From contig JAZKAR010000004.1 in the NCBI GenBank assembly GCA_040389065.1, positions 108,488 through 172,487 of the forward strand: a DNA stretch of 64,000 nt. The letters run 5' to 3'. The notes beneath the pieces were generated by a model. That model saw nothing but the letters and a program-made list of their open reading frames with translations. It did no database searches and had not been told where the DNA came from. This DNA is from JAZKAR01 sp040389065. Its GTDB lineage: Bacteria; Pseudomonadota; Gammaproteobacteria; Burkholderiales; Casimicrobiaceae. Below are positions 18,315 to 26,845 of the stretch, piece by piece. Made by a program: the position numbers and the translations under genes. Position 1 is the stretch's first letter. The number at the start of each line of letters is the position of its first letter.

Positions 18315-19055
18315 TTAGCTAGTTGCCATGCTTGTTAGAATCTCATCGGGCTGTAATAAAAGTGTCTCGAATACTGAACACAATGTTCGTCTGAGTGTAA
18401 TGATTGATTTGTCAGGCAGTTCGAATGTAATAAGCGGTAAAACATTTTCAGCCGCCCATGTACCAAAAGAACCAGGGGTAGGGTAACCAATATTCGGTAC
18501 AAGAGGTAATGCTGTCTCTTGCGCTAGCCATTGGCCCAGCAAGGTGGTATCAGGATCATCCACACATGCTAATCGAGAATGGAGGGAGATAACTGCTTTC
18601 GGCGAAATTGAACGTATAAGCTCCAGCAGTGCCTGTGTTTCAGGTTCTGAACCAGGTGCCTTGCCTGTACTGAGTTCAACACTTTTAGGTTCGTCATCAT
18701 ACCAGCAGTGGAGTACCGGGTCTGATTGCCAGTTTTGAGTAGGAAAGTTACGATTAAGATCTACACCGCGAGCGTTCCCTCGTGTGCCTCTAGCTAACCC
18801 ATCAGGGTTGGCTGCTAGTATCACAGCGCATTTAAGTAATGCAGCAGGTATCGATCGAAGCGCGGCAGAGAGTAGTGCTGTGGTTTCCGGCTCATCACCA
18901 TGATGTGCTGCCATAATAAGAACAGGGTGCTCAATACCCGTGGGCATGAATACTTCTAAAGGCATGCCAAGAACAGAAGTGCCATAGGTTACCGGGCTAC
19001 TTATCACTTGGCCTCGCTGCGCCTTGGGTACTTTTCCAGAAAATTCGTCAGGCAT
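18315..19055 (-). CDS. mpaA: murein peptide amidase MpaA-like zinc carboxypeptidase (M14)
   Basis: 246 aa, the usual MpaA length. The zinc ligands are visible as H52 and E55 (HHGDE) and H159 (SLHSR). The substrate arginine is in GVDLNRNFP, and the catalytic glutamate is E212 in TFELPDKS. E. coli MpaA cleaves the gamma-D-Glu-Dap bond of recycled murein tripeptide in the cytoplasm. No signal peptide is seen, which agrees with that site. The start at 19055 is preceded by a long leader containing a strong hairpin. Confidence 0.85.
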   Translation of the reverse strand: MPDEFSGKVPKAQRGQVISSPVTYGTSVLGMPLEVFMPTGIEHPVLIMAAHHGDEPETTALLSAALRSIPAALLKCAVILAANPDGLARGTRGNARGVDLNRNFPTQNWQSDPVLHCWYDDEPKSVELSTGKAPGSEPETQALLELIRSISPKAVISLHSRLACVDDPDTTLLGQWLAQETALPLVPNIGYPTPGSFGTWAAENVLPLITFELPDKSIITLRRTLCSVFETLLLQPDEILTSMATS

Positions 19056-19251
19056 TATTTAGGTCTCTTAATATGGCAATGATTCACATGAATGTAGTAT
19101 ACACAGGGGCATAGCAACTTAATGAAGCGCGCTTTTTTAGCGCGTTTCTTGCCCTAGAGAAGAAATCTTATCTCACCAAACTGCAAAGGATATCAGCGCT
19201 GCATATTTTGAGTCATGCTAGCATTTAAAACAAGAAATGCGTAGAGAGAAA
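19056..19251. other. intergenic region upstream of mpaA with a GC-rich hairpin
   Basis: This stretch lies between mpaA (minus) and the small ORF at 19252 (plus), so it must hold divergent promoters. The one clear structure is the hairpin at 19124-19148. I could not assign promoter boxes with confidence. Confidence 0.5.
19124..19148. terminator. strong 10-bp hairpin with T5 loop
   Basis: The arms gaagcgcgct and agcgcgtttc pair over all ten positions (one G-T) around a TTTTT loop. It is one of the strongest hairpins in the window's intergenic DNA. It lies upstream of mpaA rather than downstream of a known gene. It may end an unseen transcript, attenuate one, or be part of a small RNA. Confidence 0.45.
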
Positions 19252-19383
19252 ATGATTATTTTAGAAGTGACGCAGAACAGTTTATTCATCGTAAACTTAT
19301 CGCAAGAAGTACAAAAAATACGGCAAGTTGCTAACACACAGGGAAAAATAATCTACGTAATTTATAATGTTTATGTAGAGTAA
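19252..19383 (+). CDS. small 43-aa ORF within repeat copy C
   Basis: ATG at 19252 with agagaga just upstream, TAA at 19381, 23 bp before the HD gene. The peptide holds ILEVTQN near the start and KIRQVANTQGKI in the middle. The reverse-strand readings of repeat copies A (4.8 kb) and B (20.2 kb) give LEVTQL and RQVAS or WQVTN at matching places. Protein-level similarity between diverged copies suggests a real peptide family, and this is the only intact member in the window. Function unknown. It could be a leader peptide for the HD gene. Confidence 0.45.
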   Translation: MIILEVTQNSLFIVNLSQEVQKIRQVANTQGKIIYVIYNVYVE

Positions 19384-19406
19384 ATTTAATAAATACGAGT
19401 GTATAT

Positions 19407-20030
19407 ATGTTGCTTGATGAATATTGGATAACGACGTGTAATCAGATAAATATGAAGGCTGATAATGCTCTCTTTGATTTGCTGATAGAGCGTTATCAAG
19501 AGTCGCACCGACACTACCATACAGTTAATCACTTGCAAGAGTGTTTTGATTATTTTGAGGCAGTTAAAACATTATGTGAACACCCCGGAGAGGTTGCGTG
19601 TGCGCTTTGGTTTCATGATGCGGTATATGACCCACAAAAAAAAGATAATGAACTTCAAAGCGCCAAATTAGCGCGAGGCATATTAATCAATAACAAAATT
19701 CCTATGCATGTTATAGAACGTATAGCCGCCCTTATTTTATCAACGTCTCATCAAGAGGTTGCCGTTTCGATGGATGCTAAAATTTTACTTGATATTGATT
19801 TGGGAATATTGGGTGCAAAACCTGATCGTTTTATCGAATATGAACAGCAAATTCGAGCAGAATATGCTTGGGTACCTAAAGAGATCTACCAACGTGAGCG
19901 CGGTAAAATTCTTAGAGGGTTTATAGAGCGGCCTCAACTTTACGCAATGCAATGGTTCAAAGATAACGTTGAGCACCAAGCACGAGAGAACCTTGCTATT
20001 TCATTGAAAAATCTTGAAGAAAGTAATTAA
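19407..20030 (+). CDS. HD-domain metal-dependent phosphohydrolase
   Basis: 207 aa. It has an HD-type metal site: RHYHTVNH (H36-H42), WFHDAVYDP (H70-D71) and a later aspartate in the DIDLGILG segment, together with HxxxY and KARQL-like helices. This matches the widespread predicted HD phosphohydrolases of about 200 aa that are often misannotated as receptor subunits. The substrate is probably a nucleotide or phosphoester but is unproven. Two copies of the repeat family flank the gene in convergent orientation (19252-19383 and 20172-20270). Confidence 0.85.
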   Translation: MLLDEYWITTCNQINMKADNALFDLLIERYQESHRHYHTVNHLQECFDYFEAVKTLCEHPGEVACALWFHDAVYDPQKKDNELQSAKLARGILINNKIPMHVIERIAALILSTSHQEVAVSMDAKILLDIDLGILGAKPDRFIEYEQQIRAEYAWVPKEIYQRERGKILRGFIERPQLYAMQWFKDNVEHQARENLAISLKNLEESN

Positions 20031-20171
20031 TAGAGCGGAATAGCGTGAGCATGAAAATATTATTAGATTGAAAAAATATTCTAAAAAATAGCCTATCACT
20101 TTAAGTAATATGTTTTTTGAATTATGTTGAGTAAGCTATTTTTTTCATGATCTGGGGCTATTCTTACAAGA

Positions 20172-20270
20172 GTTACACAGTCAACTTCTCTCAGGGTGTT
20201 AGTAACTTGCCATACATGTTGTACTGTCTGTATTGCTATGCCTTGAGTGAACTCAACTGCGTAACTTCTA
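20172..20270 (-). repeat. interspersed repeat copy B
   Basis: About 95 bp bounded by the imperfect inverted repeats gttacacagtcaact (20172) and actcaactgcgtaac (20251). It aligns with copy A over its whole length, apart from a short internal deletion. On the minus strand it reads HLEVTQL and then, after a frame change, TNTLREV. It has no intact ORF. It lies in the 309-bp gap after the HD gene. The remainder of that gap is AT-rich, with nothing else recognised. Confidence 0.6.
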
Positions 20271-20339
20271 AATGGATAGTGAAGATAAAAATTTCATCAA
20301 CGCTAGCGTAAAAAAACTTTTATTCCTGCTCTCATGCTA

Positions 20340-20810
20340 TTATTTTTTTGAATAGGATTCAGTGGTTCTATTAAATTGTGATTGAGGTGCAAGATCATCT
20401 GATGATGTATCAAGAGGTAGGCGCTTTACAAGATTTACACTAATCAAATTAGGATAATCGTAGGCTGCCCCTGTGGACATATCTACACCTGCTCCCACAA
20501 TACCGCCAAAAAGAAGATTGCCAAATGCCATTCCTTTTGTTGATGATTTGGCAAAAGTAGTACCAGTCTCATAGTTTTCTTTTTCGCAGCTGATAGATAA
20601 GTTCTGATAGCTGCGTCGTACAGTAACTGAGCCAGGGGTTTTTACAAACCAAGCACCTTTATTATTTGAAAGTTTACAATTTGCACCTTCTACTAGCTCT
20701 TTATTGGTGCGAGTTTGAATTGAAATACTTTGATTTTGTCCGCTGACGATTGATGCACAACCTACTACTTGGGTAAGCAACGATAACGCTAAAATAAAAC
20801 GAAAATACAT
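20340..20810 (-). CDS. putative outer-membrane lipoprotein
   Basis: 156 aa. The N-terminus is a lipoprotein signal: short charged start, hydrophobic FILALSLLTQ and lipobox VVGC, with the acylated cysteine at residue 18. The mature part begins ASIVSGQNQSISIQT. It has a beta-rich middle (GANCKLSNNKGAWFVKTPGSVTV) and a glycine-rich GNLLFGGIVGAGVDMSTGAAYDYP stretch seen in a common gammaproteobacterial lipoprotein family of unknown role. It is probably anchored in the outer membrane and transcribed alone. Confidence 0.82.
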   Translation of the reverse strand: MYFRFILALSLLTQVVGCASIVSGQNQSISIQTRTNKELVEGANCKLSNNKGAWFVKTPGSVTVRRSYQNLSISCEKENYETGTTFAKSSTKGMAFGNLLFGGIVGAGVDMSTGAAYDYPNLISVNLVKRLPLDTSSDDLAPQSQFNRTTESYSKK

Positions 20811-21018
20811 TATTTTCTTTCATGAAAAAATAAATGCCAATTAGCTTAAAAATAGCCAAAACTAAGCATCTTAAAGTTTTTATACGCGGTTATTTAATCG
20901 TAAAAATGCAAAATAATCAAGTGTTTAATTGTTTAATTGTTTTGTTGGTTTTTATTTATTTGTTGATAACGCTACTGAATACCTTACTATCTTTGAGACA
21001 TTAAAAAAGGAAGCATAT

Positions 21019-21519
21019 ATGCAGAAGGGAATAGAGAACGAAGTAGTTAACCAAGCAACTAAGCAAGATAAGGTAAGCGATCGCATTGAAAAGCGTATTG
21101 AACTTAAGGCTCCAATTTCTCGGGTTTGGAACGCCTTAACGGATTACCAAGCGTTTGGAGAGTGGTTTCGCGTTAAATTAGAACATCCATTCGTTGTAGG
21201 AGAAATTTCACGCGGATATATAACGTATCCGGGCTATGAGCATTATAAATGGGAGGCGGTTATCCAGCAGATGGAGCCTGAGAGATTATTTTCGTTTAGC
21301 TGGCATCCTTACGCCATCGATCTTTCAAAAGACTATTCTAACGAGCCACAAACCTTGATTGAGTTTAGGTTGGAGGCTATTTCAGAAGGCACATTACTTT
21401 TATTAACCGAAACAGGTTTTAATAATATTCCTGCTGATCGCCGAGCTGAAGCGTTTCGTATGAATAATCAAGGGTGGACTGAACAAATGAAAAATATTGA
21501 GCGTTATGTTAGCGCTTAA
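21019..21519 (+). CDS. SRPBCC/AHSA1-domain protein
   Basis: 166 aa from the ATG at 21019, which follows aaaaaggaag at good spacing. The open frame extends 30 codons further upstream without a good start. The domain begins IEKRIELKAPISRVWNALTDYQAFGEWFRVKLE and ends in TGFNNIPADRRAEAFRMNNQGWTEQMKNIERYV, typical of the activator-of-Hsp90-ATPase-like (SRPBCC) family. It forms a hydrophobic ligand cavity. Ligand and partner are unknown. Confidence 0.85.
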   Translation: MQKGIENEVVNQATKQDKVSDRIEKRIELKAPISRVWNALTDYQAFGEWFRVKLEHPFVVGEISRGYITYPGYEHYKWEAVIQQMEPERLFSFSWHPYAIDLSKDYSNEPQTLIEFRLEAISEGTLLLLTETGFNNIPADRRAEAFRMNNQGWTEQMKNIERYVSA

Positions 21520-21606
21520 GCTTAGCCCTACAACACCGCAACTTCAGCGTTATGCCCGTGCTGATGAATTAGGAGATAAAACACTAAAAACAATAGGAGA
21601 CGAAAC

Positions 21607-21645
21607 AAGGCTCGTTAACTAAGCTAAGTAGTAGAAAAGAGCCTT
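21607..21645. terminator. inverted repeat between convergent genes
   Basis: A perfect 7-bp stem, aaggctc (21607-21613) and gagcctt (21639-21645), with a 25-nt loop lies between the convergent SRPBCC gene (+) and DksA/TraR-like gene (-). It could serve both directions. The loop is long and the flanking T tract is short. Confidence 0.4.
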
Positions 21646-21661
21646 ATTCTAATATTAAAGA

Positions 21662-22063
21662 TTAAAGCGTTGCACGGGGTGCTGCTGCTGAAGCAAACGT
21701 TCTTTCGTAAGCTTCCTGGCAACGAATACAGCGCAACGCTGTGGGGGCTACTAATAAGCGCTCGTAATCAATATCTTCTTCGCAATCGAAGCATATACCA
21801 TAGCTTCCGTCTTTTATGCGTTCTCGCGCGGCATCAATATCGTTAACGACCGTTGCTTGTCGATCAAGTCTTGCATTTTCAACATCAATAATCAAATCAG
21901 CCACTGAGTTATCGCCTGGGTCAGCGACTTCGCCTGCTAAATCGGAATAAGGCTCCTCAAGACGATGCCGGGTTTCTGCACGAATCTCTGTTTGTGCATC
22001 TTGTTCTTGTGAGTCTAACAATTGTTGTAGCGTTTGAAGCTGATCGTCTGAAAGAGTCAACAT
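21662..22063 (-). CDS. DksA/TraR-family C4 zinc finger protein
   Basis: 133 aa. The N-terminus is a predicted alpha-helical coiled coil (LSDDQLQTLQQLLDSQEQDAQTEIRAE). The C-terminus has the four-cysteine zinc finger C91-C94 and C112-C115 (YGICFDCEEDI, RCIRCQEAYE). Relatives bind the secondary channel of RNA polymerase. The coiled-coil tip does not carry an obvious DxxDxA motif, so this is more likely a YocK-like or TraR-like paralogue than DksA itself. It is transcribed alone, downstream of mmsA. Confidence 0.85.
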   Translation of the reverse strand: MLTLSDDQLQTLQQLLDSQEQDAQTEIRAETRHRLEEPYSDLAGEVADPGDNSVADLIIDVENARLDRQATVVNDIDAARERIKDGSYGICFDCEEDIDYERLLVAPTALRCIRCQEAYERTFASAAAPRATL

Positions 22064-22215
22064 CTTGTTTTCCTTTCACGGGCACATGTAAATGTAAACA
22101 GCCTAGCACAGCAACAGTAAGAGGTTCAATGGCAAAAAGAACGGGAGGCTTTATGTTAAAGCATACTATTGGCACGCTGTTGGGGGGGAGAAGATGTTTT
22201 ATTGTAGAAGCTGAA

Positions 22216-23709
22216 TTAAGTGCTAGGAAACATAAAGGCAGCTTTTTCACGTACAGCAGAGGATACCCAGCGCTGCGTAATGGTTTTACGGCGCGTATAA
22301 AAGCGAACACCATCGGAACCATAAATGCCAAGATCGCCAAACAACGAGCGCTTCCACCCGCCAAAGCTATGATAGGCAACAGGTACGGGCAGGGGCACAT
22401 TAACGCCTACCATGCCTACCTTAATACGATCAGTAAAATACCGTGCAGTTTCGCCATCACGCGTAAAAATACACGTACCGTTACCATATTCATGATTATC
22501 GATAAGTGCCATTGCTTCGTCTAACGAATCAACTCTAACGATAGCTAAAATGGGGCCGAAAATTTCTTCACGGTAAATAGCCATTTCAGGGGTTACGCGG
22601 TCGAACAAGCAACCGCCGAGAAAGAATCCATTAGGGTGGCTTGATACAGAAATATTGCGACCATCTACAATGAGTTCTGCTCCTTCAAGCACCCCAAGAT
22701 CAACATAACCGCGTACTTTTTCATAGTGTGCCTGGGTAACCAATGGCCCCATATCTGCCTGAGGGTCATCTCCAGGAGCCACTTTCATTTTACTAATTTC
22801 TTCTTTCAATTTCATTGCCAACATATCGCCTATTTTATTTCCGATAGCAATAACAACCGGTATAGCCATGCAGCGCTCTCCGCACGAACCATAAGCTGCT
22901 CCCATCAAAGAAGTAACAGCATTGTCTAAATCAGCATCAGGCATAATAATTGCATGATTTTTTGCACCGCCTAACGCTTGTACACGCTTGCCGTTGGAGC
23001 AAGCAGTGATATAAACATACTGAGCTACCGGTGTAGAGCCAACAAAGCTAACGGCTTCAATAAGAGGATGGCTAAGCAACTGATCAACGACTTGTTTGTC
23101 GCCATTAACAATGTTAAGTACCCCAGCAGGTAACCCTGCCTGATAGGCAAGTTCAGCAATGAACAATGTCGATGAAGGGGTTTTTTCAGAGGGCTTAAGA
23201 ATAAAGGTATTGCCGCACATGACAGCTAGCGGCCACATCCATAAGGGAACCATTACGGGGAAGTTAAACGGTGTAATACCTGCAACGACACCTAAGGGCT
23301 GAAATTCGCTCCATGAATCGATAGCAACACCCACGTTTTTACTATGCTCACCTTTAAGCAGTTCAGGCGCATAGCAAGCATATTCAACATTTTCAATTCC
23401 TCGTTGCAGTTCACCCATCGCATCACTTAATACTTTGCCATGCTCTTCGGTGATGAGCGCGCAAATTTTTTCAGCATTAAGTTCTAGCAATTGTTTAAAC
23501 TGAAACATAATACGTGCACGTTTTGCTGGAGGTGTTTCGCGCCAGGAGGGGAACGCTGCCTGAGCGCTTAAAATGGCTTTTTCAACTGTTGCTTGCGAAG
23601 CCAGCGCAACGCGCTTAGTCACTTCACCCGTAGCAGGGTTGTATACATCTTGAGTGTGCGTGCTATCAATGAGTGAAGCGCCATTGATAAAATGTCCAGC
23701 AGTATTCAT
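22216..23709 (-). CDS. mmsA: methylmalonate-semialdehyde dehydrogenase (CoA-acylating)
   Basis: About 497 aa from the ATG at 23709 (MNTAGHFINGA). An ATG nine codons upstream lacks a better ribosome site. Diagnostic features are GITPFNFPVMVPLWMWPLA near residue 145, the FVGSTPVAQYVY cofactor segment, the catalytic cysteine in AAYGSCGERCMAI and REEIFGPILA. MmsA oxidises methylmalonate or malonate semialdehyde to propionyl- or acetyl-CoA. It follows the class III aminotransferase gene on the same strand, so together they would turn beta-alanine or 3-aminoisobutyrate into an acyl-CoA. Confidence 0.93.
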   Translation of the reverse strand: MNTAGHFINGASLIDSTHTQDVYNPATGEVTKRVALASQATVEKAILSAQAAFPSWRETPPAKRARIMFQFKQLLELNAEKICALITEEHGKVLSDAMGELQRGIENVEYACYAPELLKGEHSKNVGVAIDSWSEFQPLGVVAGITPFNFPVMVPLWMWPLAVMCGNTFILKPSEKTPSSTLFIAELAYQAGLPAGVLNIVNGDKQVVDQLLSHPLIEAVSFVGSTPVAQYVYITACSNGKRVQALGGAKNHAIIMPDADLDNAVTSLMGAAYGSCGERCMAIPVVIAIGNKIGDMLAMKLKEEISKMKVAPGDDPQADMGPLVTQAHYEKVRGYVDLGVLEGAELIVDGRNISVSSHPNGFFLGGCLFDRVTPEMAIYREEIFGPILAIVRVDSLDEAMALIDNHEYGNGTCIFTRDGETARYFTDRIKVGMVGVNVPLPVPVAYHSFGGWKRSLFGDLGIYGSDGVRFYTRRKTITQRWVSSAVREKAAFMFPST

Positions 23710-23874
23710 GGTTAAGGTTCTCTTATGTTCTTGCATGCATCAGTCTGATGATAATTGCTGCGCCGTTATAGTGTGATTGTCGTATGAAAGCAGGGGGTGG
23801 ATACGTTTAATGTAAGAAAATGCTATTAAAAAAATAAACAATTAATGGTTTTGAAGTGCTCTTTTAGTAGTTCT

Positions 23875-25191
23875 TTAGTGGGCTGTATTTAATGTATTTC
23901 CCAATACATTAATAAGGGCATCAATATCTTCTCGTTTCGCTATAAAAGGAGGGGCAATTTGCAAAGTATCGCCCCCAAAGCGCACATAAAAGCCTTGTTC
24001 CCAACATTTCATAGCGATTTCATAAGGGCGCCGTAAAGGCTCATTCGGATACGCCTCAATGGTTAGCCCTGCTGCGAGGCCTATATTACGAATATCAGTA
24101 ACATAGTTAACACCTTTCAAGCTATGAACAGCGTCTTCAAAGTAGGGTGCTAATGATTGTATTTGTGCTATATAGTTATCTCGCTGTAATACATTCAACG
24201 TAGCAAGCGCTGCTGCACACGCAACAGGGTGTGCAGAATAGGTATAGCCATGAGGAAACTCGATCATATAATCCAGGCCGCCTGCTTCCATAAAGGTGTT
24301 ATATAGTTCTGCTGTTGCAACAATTCCCCCCATTGGAATGCAGCCATTAGTTATCTGTTTAGCAAAATTGATAATATCGGGTGTTACTCCAAAGGCTTCT
24401 GCGCCTGTAAAGGCTCCTACGCGCCCAAAACCGGTAATGACTTCATCAAAAATTAAAAGAATATTGTGTTGAGTGCAAAGTTCGCGTAAGCGTTGCAAAT
24501 AACCGCGAGGTGGCACAATGACACCTGCTGATCCGCTAAAGGGTTCAATAATAACGGCGGCAATGGTTGAAGCATCGTGTAAGGTAATTAATTCCGTTAA
24601 TACATCCGCCAAATAGGCGCCATACTCAGGAAGCCCTCGGCTAAATGCATTTTGTGCGAGTAGTGTATGGGGTAAATGATCTGCTTCGATTCCTTGCCCG
24701 TATAGTTTACGATTCCCTACGATACCGCCAACACTGATGCCGCCAAAATTTACGCCATGGTATCCTTTCGCGCGACCAATAAATCGTGTTTTGCTGGCCT
24801 GGCCTTTTAAACGCCAGTAAGCGCGCGCTATTTTTAAAGACGTTTCAGTGGCTTCAGAACCTGAACTTACAAAAAAAACATGATCAAGCCCTTTGGGCAT
24901 TAGTGATTGAATGCGTTCAGCTAAAAGAAAGGCTGAGGGATGGCTAAATTGAAAAGCAGGGGCGTAATCAAGTTTAGCGATCTGCTGGCTTACAGCGTTA
25001 ACGATTTCTTGATTGCCGTGTCCTAATCCACAGTTCCATAACCCTGATAGCCCATCAAAAATTTTACGGCCTTGTGAATCATAGTAGTAACAACCTTCTG
25101 CAGACACAATAATGCGCGGATCTTTTTTAAATTGACGATTACCTGTAAAAGGCATCCAATACGCATTTAATTGTTCAGCAGTTAGATTCAT
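23875..25191 (-). CDS. class III omega-aminotransferase, beta-alanine:pyruvate type
   Basis: 438 aa. It is a PLP fold-type I enzyme with IFDEVITGFGRVG (D249) and the PLP lysine K278 in NFAKQITNG. It opens NAYWMPFTGNRQFKKDPR, the signature of the beta-alanine--pyruvate transaminase group, and contains VSSGSEATETSLKIARAYW. The predicted reaction is beta-alanine plus pyruvate to malonate semialdehyde plus alanine. Its neighbour MmsA uses that product. The divergent LysR gene at 25345 is the likely regulator, as in Pseudomonas beta-alanine operons. Confidence 0.9.
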   Translation of the reverse strand: MNLTAEQLNAYWMPFTGNRQFKKDPRIIVSAEGCYYYDSQGRKIFDGLSGLWNCGLGHGNQEIVNAVSQQIAKLDYAPAFQFSHPSAFLLAERIQSLMPKGLDHVFFVSSGSEATETSLKIARAYWRLKGQASKTRFIGRAKGYHGVNFGGISVGGIVGNRKLYGQGIEADHLPHTLLAQNAFSRGLPEYGAYLADVLTELITLHDASTIAAVIIEPFSGSAGVIVPPRGYLQRLRELCTQHNILLIFDEVITGFGRVGAFTGAEAFGVTPDIINFAKQITNGCIPMGGIVATAELYNTFMEAGGLDYMIEFPHGYTYSAHPVACAAALATLNVLQRDNYIAQIQSLAPYFEDAVHSLKGVNYVTDIRNIGLAAGLTIEAYPNEPLRRPYEIAMKCWEQGFYVRFGGDTLQIAPPFIAKREDIDALINVLGNTLNTAH

Positions 25192-25344
25192 TGCAACATC
25201 CCAATAAAATAAAGAGTTAGCATAATATAATGAGTATTAGTATGATTTTAGAATGGTTATTCAGCGTATGATTGTAAGGAAAGCAATTATTTTGTTAAAT
25301 TACGCTGTATCACTCTTTACTTGTATAGTTATGAAATAATCATT

Positions 25345-26271
25345 GTGAAAAAAATTTTATTAGGCCAAGTCGGTGATACCGAGATACGACTATTGCGAGT
25401 ATTTAAGGCAGTCGCCGATTGCGGTGGGATGGCAGCTGCTGAGTTAGAGCTAAATATTGGTTGTTCTACTGTCAGCCGACATATTAAAGATCTTGAAGAG
25501 CGTCTTGGGTTGGTATTGTGTTACCGAGGGCGCGCAGGGTTTGCATTGACAGCAGAAGGTCAAAAAATTTATGAAGCAACAGTTCATCTTATCGAAGCGC
25601 TAGAGTCGTTTCGTTTAGATGTAGGTGACATGCATGCTGAATTGGTAGGGAATTTAAGGCTAGGCATTTTTGATAAAACAGTGACAAATCCCAACGCACT
25701 GCTAGATAGAGCCATTCGCGATTTTCGCTGTAAGGCACCTGAGGTAAAGCTTGATATTACTGTAGGGGCTATTAATAGTATTGAAAATGCAGTGATGAGT
25801 GGGCAGTTGCATCTAGGTATATTGCCTTATCATCGTCGATCAAGCAGCTTAGATTATCATGAGTTGTTTAGTGAAGAAATGTATCTTTATTGTGGTGCTG
25901 AACACCCTTTATATATAGCTGATTACACTGCATTAACATGGGAAACTATTCAAAGCTATGACTATGCCGGCCTTTCGTTTCATTCCCCTAATATGGATGC
26001 AGCACATCGGTTCCGACTAAGCCGTCAAGCTTCGGTGTCAGATCAAGAAGCCGTGGCTACATTGATTTTATCAGGCTGCTATATAGGTTTTCTGCCAGAA
26101 CATTATGCAGCATTATTTGTAGAGCAAAAGTTGATGCGAAAAATTGAACATGCAGAATGTATGTACCACGTGCAATTTGTAGCGATTCAACGCTGTTCAC
26201 CGCCTCCTTCTCGTATTACTCAAGCTTTTTTGAATAGCCTTTATGTTATCCATAGAAAAGAAGTGATTTAG
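25345..26271 (+). CDS. LysR-family regulator, divergent from the aminotransferase/mmsA pair
   Basis: 308 aa from the GTG at 25345. An in-frame TTG at 25321 would add eight residues. The HTH is visible in LLRVFKAVADCGGMAAAELELNIGCSTVSRHIKDLEERLGLVLCYRGR, with an additional C-terminal effector domain. It is divergent from the catabolic aminotransferase with a shared intergenic region of about 150 bp. It therefore probably activates beta-alanine (or a related amine) catabolism in response to substrate. Confidence 0.88.
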   Translation: MKKILLGQVGDTEIRLLRVFKAVADCGGMAAAELELNIGCSTVSRHIKDLEERLGLVLCYRGRAGFALTAEGQKIYEATVHLIEALESFRLDVGDMHAELVGNLRLGIFDKTVTNPNALLDRAIRDFRCKAPEVKLDITVGAINSIENAVMSGQLHLGILPYHRRSSSLDYHELFSEEMYLYCGAEHPLYIADYTALTWETIQSYDYAGLSFHSPNMDAAHRFRLSRQASVSDQEAVATLILSGCYIGFLPEHYAALFVEQKLMRKIEHAECMYHVQFVAIQRCSPPPSRITQAFLNSLYVIHRKEVI

Positions 26272-26284
26272 ATCTCAAATCTAG

Positions 26285-26803
26285 TTACTTAATCAGTTCT
26301 TTTTCAAAACAAAAGAAAGAACCTTTACGAAACTGAACGTTTCCCGCGCACGAATAACCAAGGCGCTCATAAAATCGCACAGCTCTGGGATTTTGCGTAA
26401 ATGCATCTAATCGAATCGTTTGATACCCTTTATTCATCGCTTCTTGTTCAGCAAACTCCATCAGTAGGCGTGCTAATCCTTGTCCTTCTAGGAGGGGATG
26501 AGTCATTAGCCGATGAATAACCGCAGTGGGGCCTTGAGTAAATTGCCATGAAACCTCTGCATATTCAGGTTCTTGAATATCATTCAGTATGAATGTGCCA
26601 ATTATTTTTTGATCATACAAAGCTACATAAGAGGTTGCCTGCTGAATATCATTTTCAACTGTTTTAAGATCAGGGTATAGTTCATCCCACTGATCAATAC
26701 CTTGGCTTTGCATATGGCGTATGCATGCTTGAATAAGCGAAAAAACAGAACTGTTTTCATCGCTTATTGCTGACCTGATGTTAATGTCAGAAAAAGTTTT
26801 CAT
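26285..26803 (-). CDS. GNAT family N-acetyltransferase
   Basis: 172 aa. The segments AVIHRLMTHPLLEGQGLARLLMEFAEQEAMNKGYQTIRLDAFTQNPRAVRFYERLGYSCAG contain the full GNAT CoA-binding core and C-terminal motif. The N-terminal QSQGIDQWDELYPDLKTVENDI segment is typical of a subfamily of stand-alone GNATs. Substrate unknown. It is convergent with the LysR gene, whose stop lies 14 bp away. Confidence 0.88.
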   Translation of the reverse strand: MKTFSDINIRSAISDENSSVFSLIQACIRHMQSQGIDQWDELYPDLKTVENDIQQATSYVALYDQKIIGTFILNDIQEPEYAEVSWQFTQGPTAVIHRLMTHPLLEGQGLARLLMEFAEQEAMNKGYQTIRLDAFTQNPRAVRFYERLGYSCAGNVQFRKGSFFCFEKELIK

Positions 26804-26845
26804 AAAAGGCTCATCAATGTGTAGCTAGATTTAGCACTATAGCGG

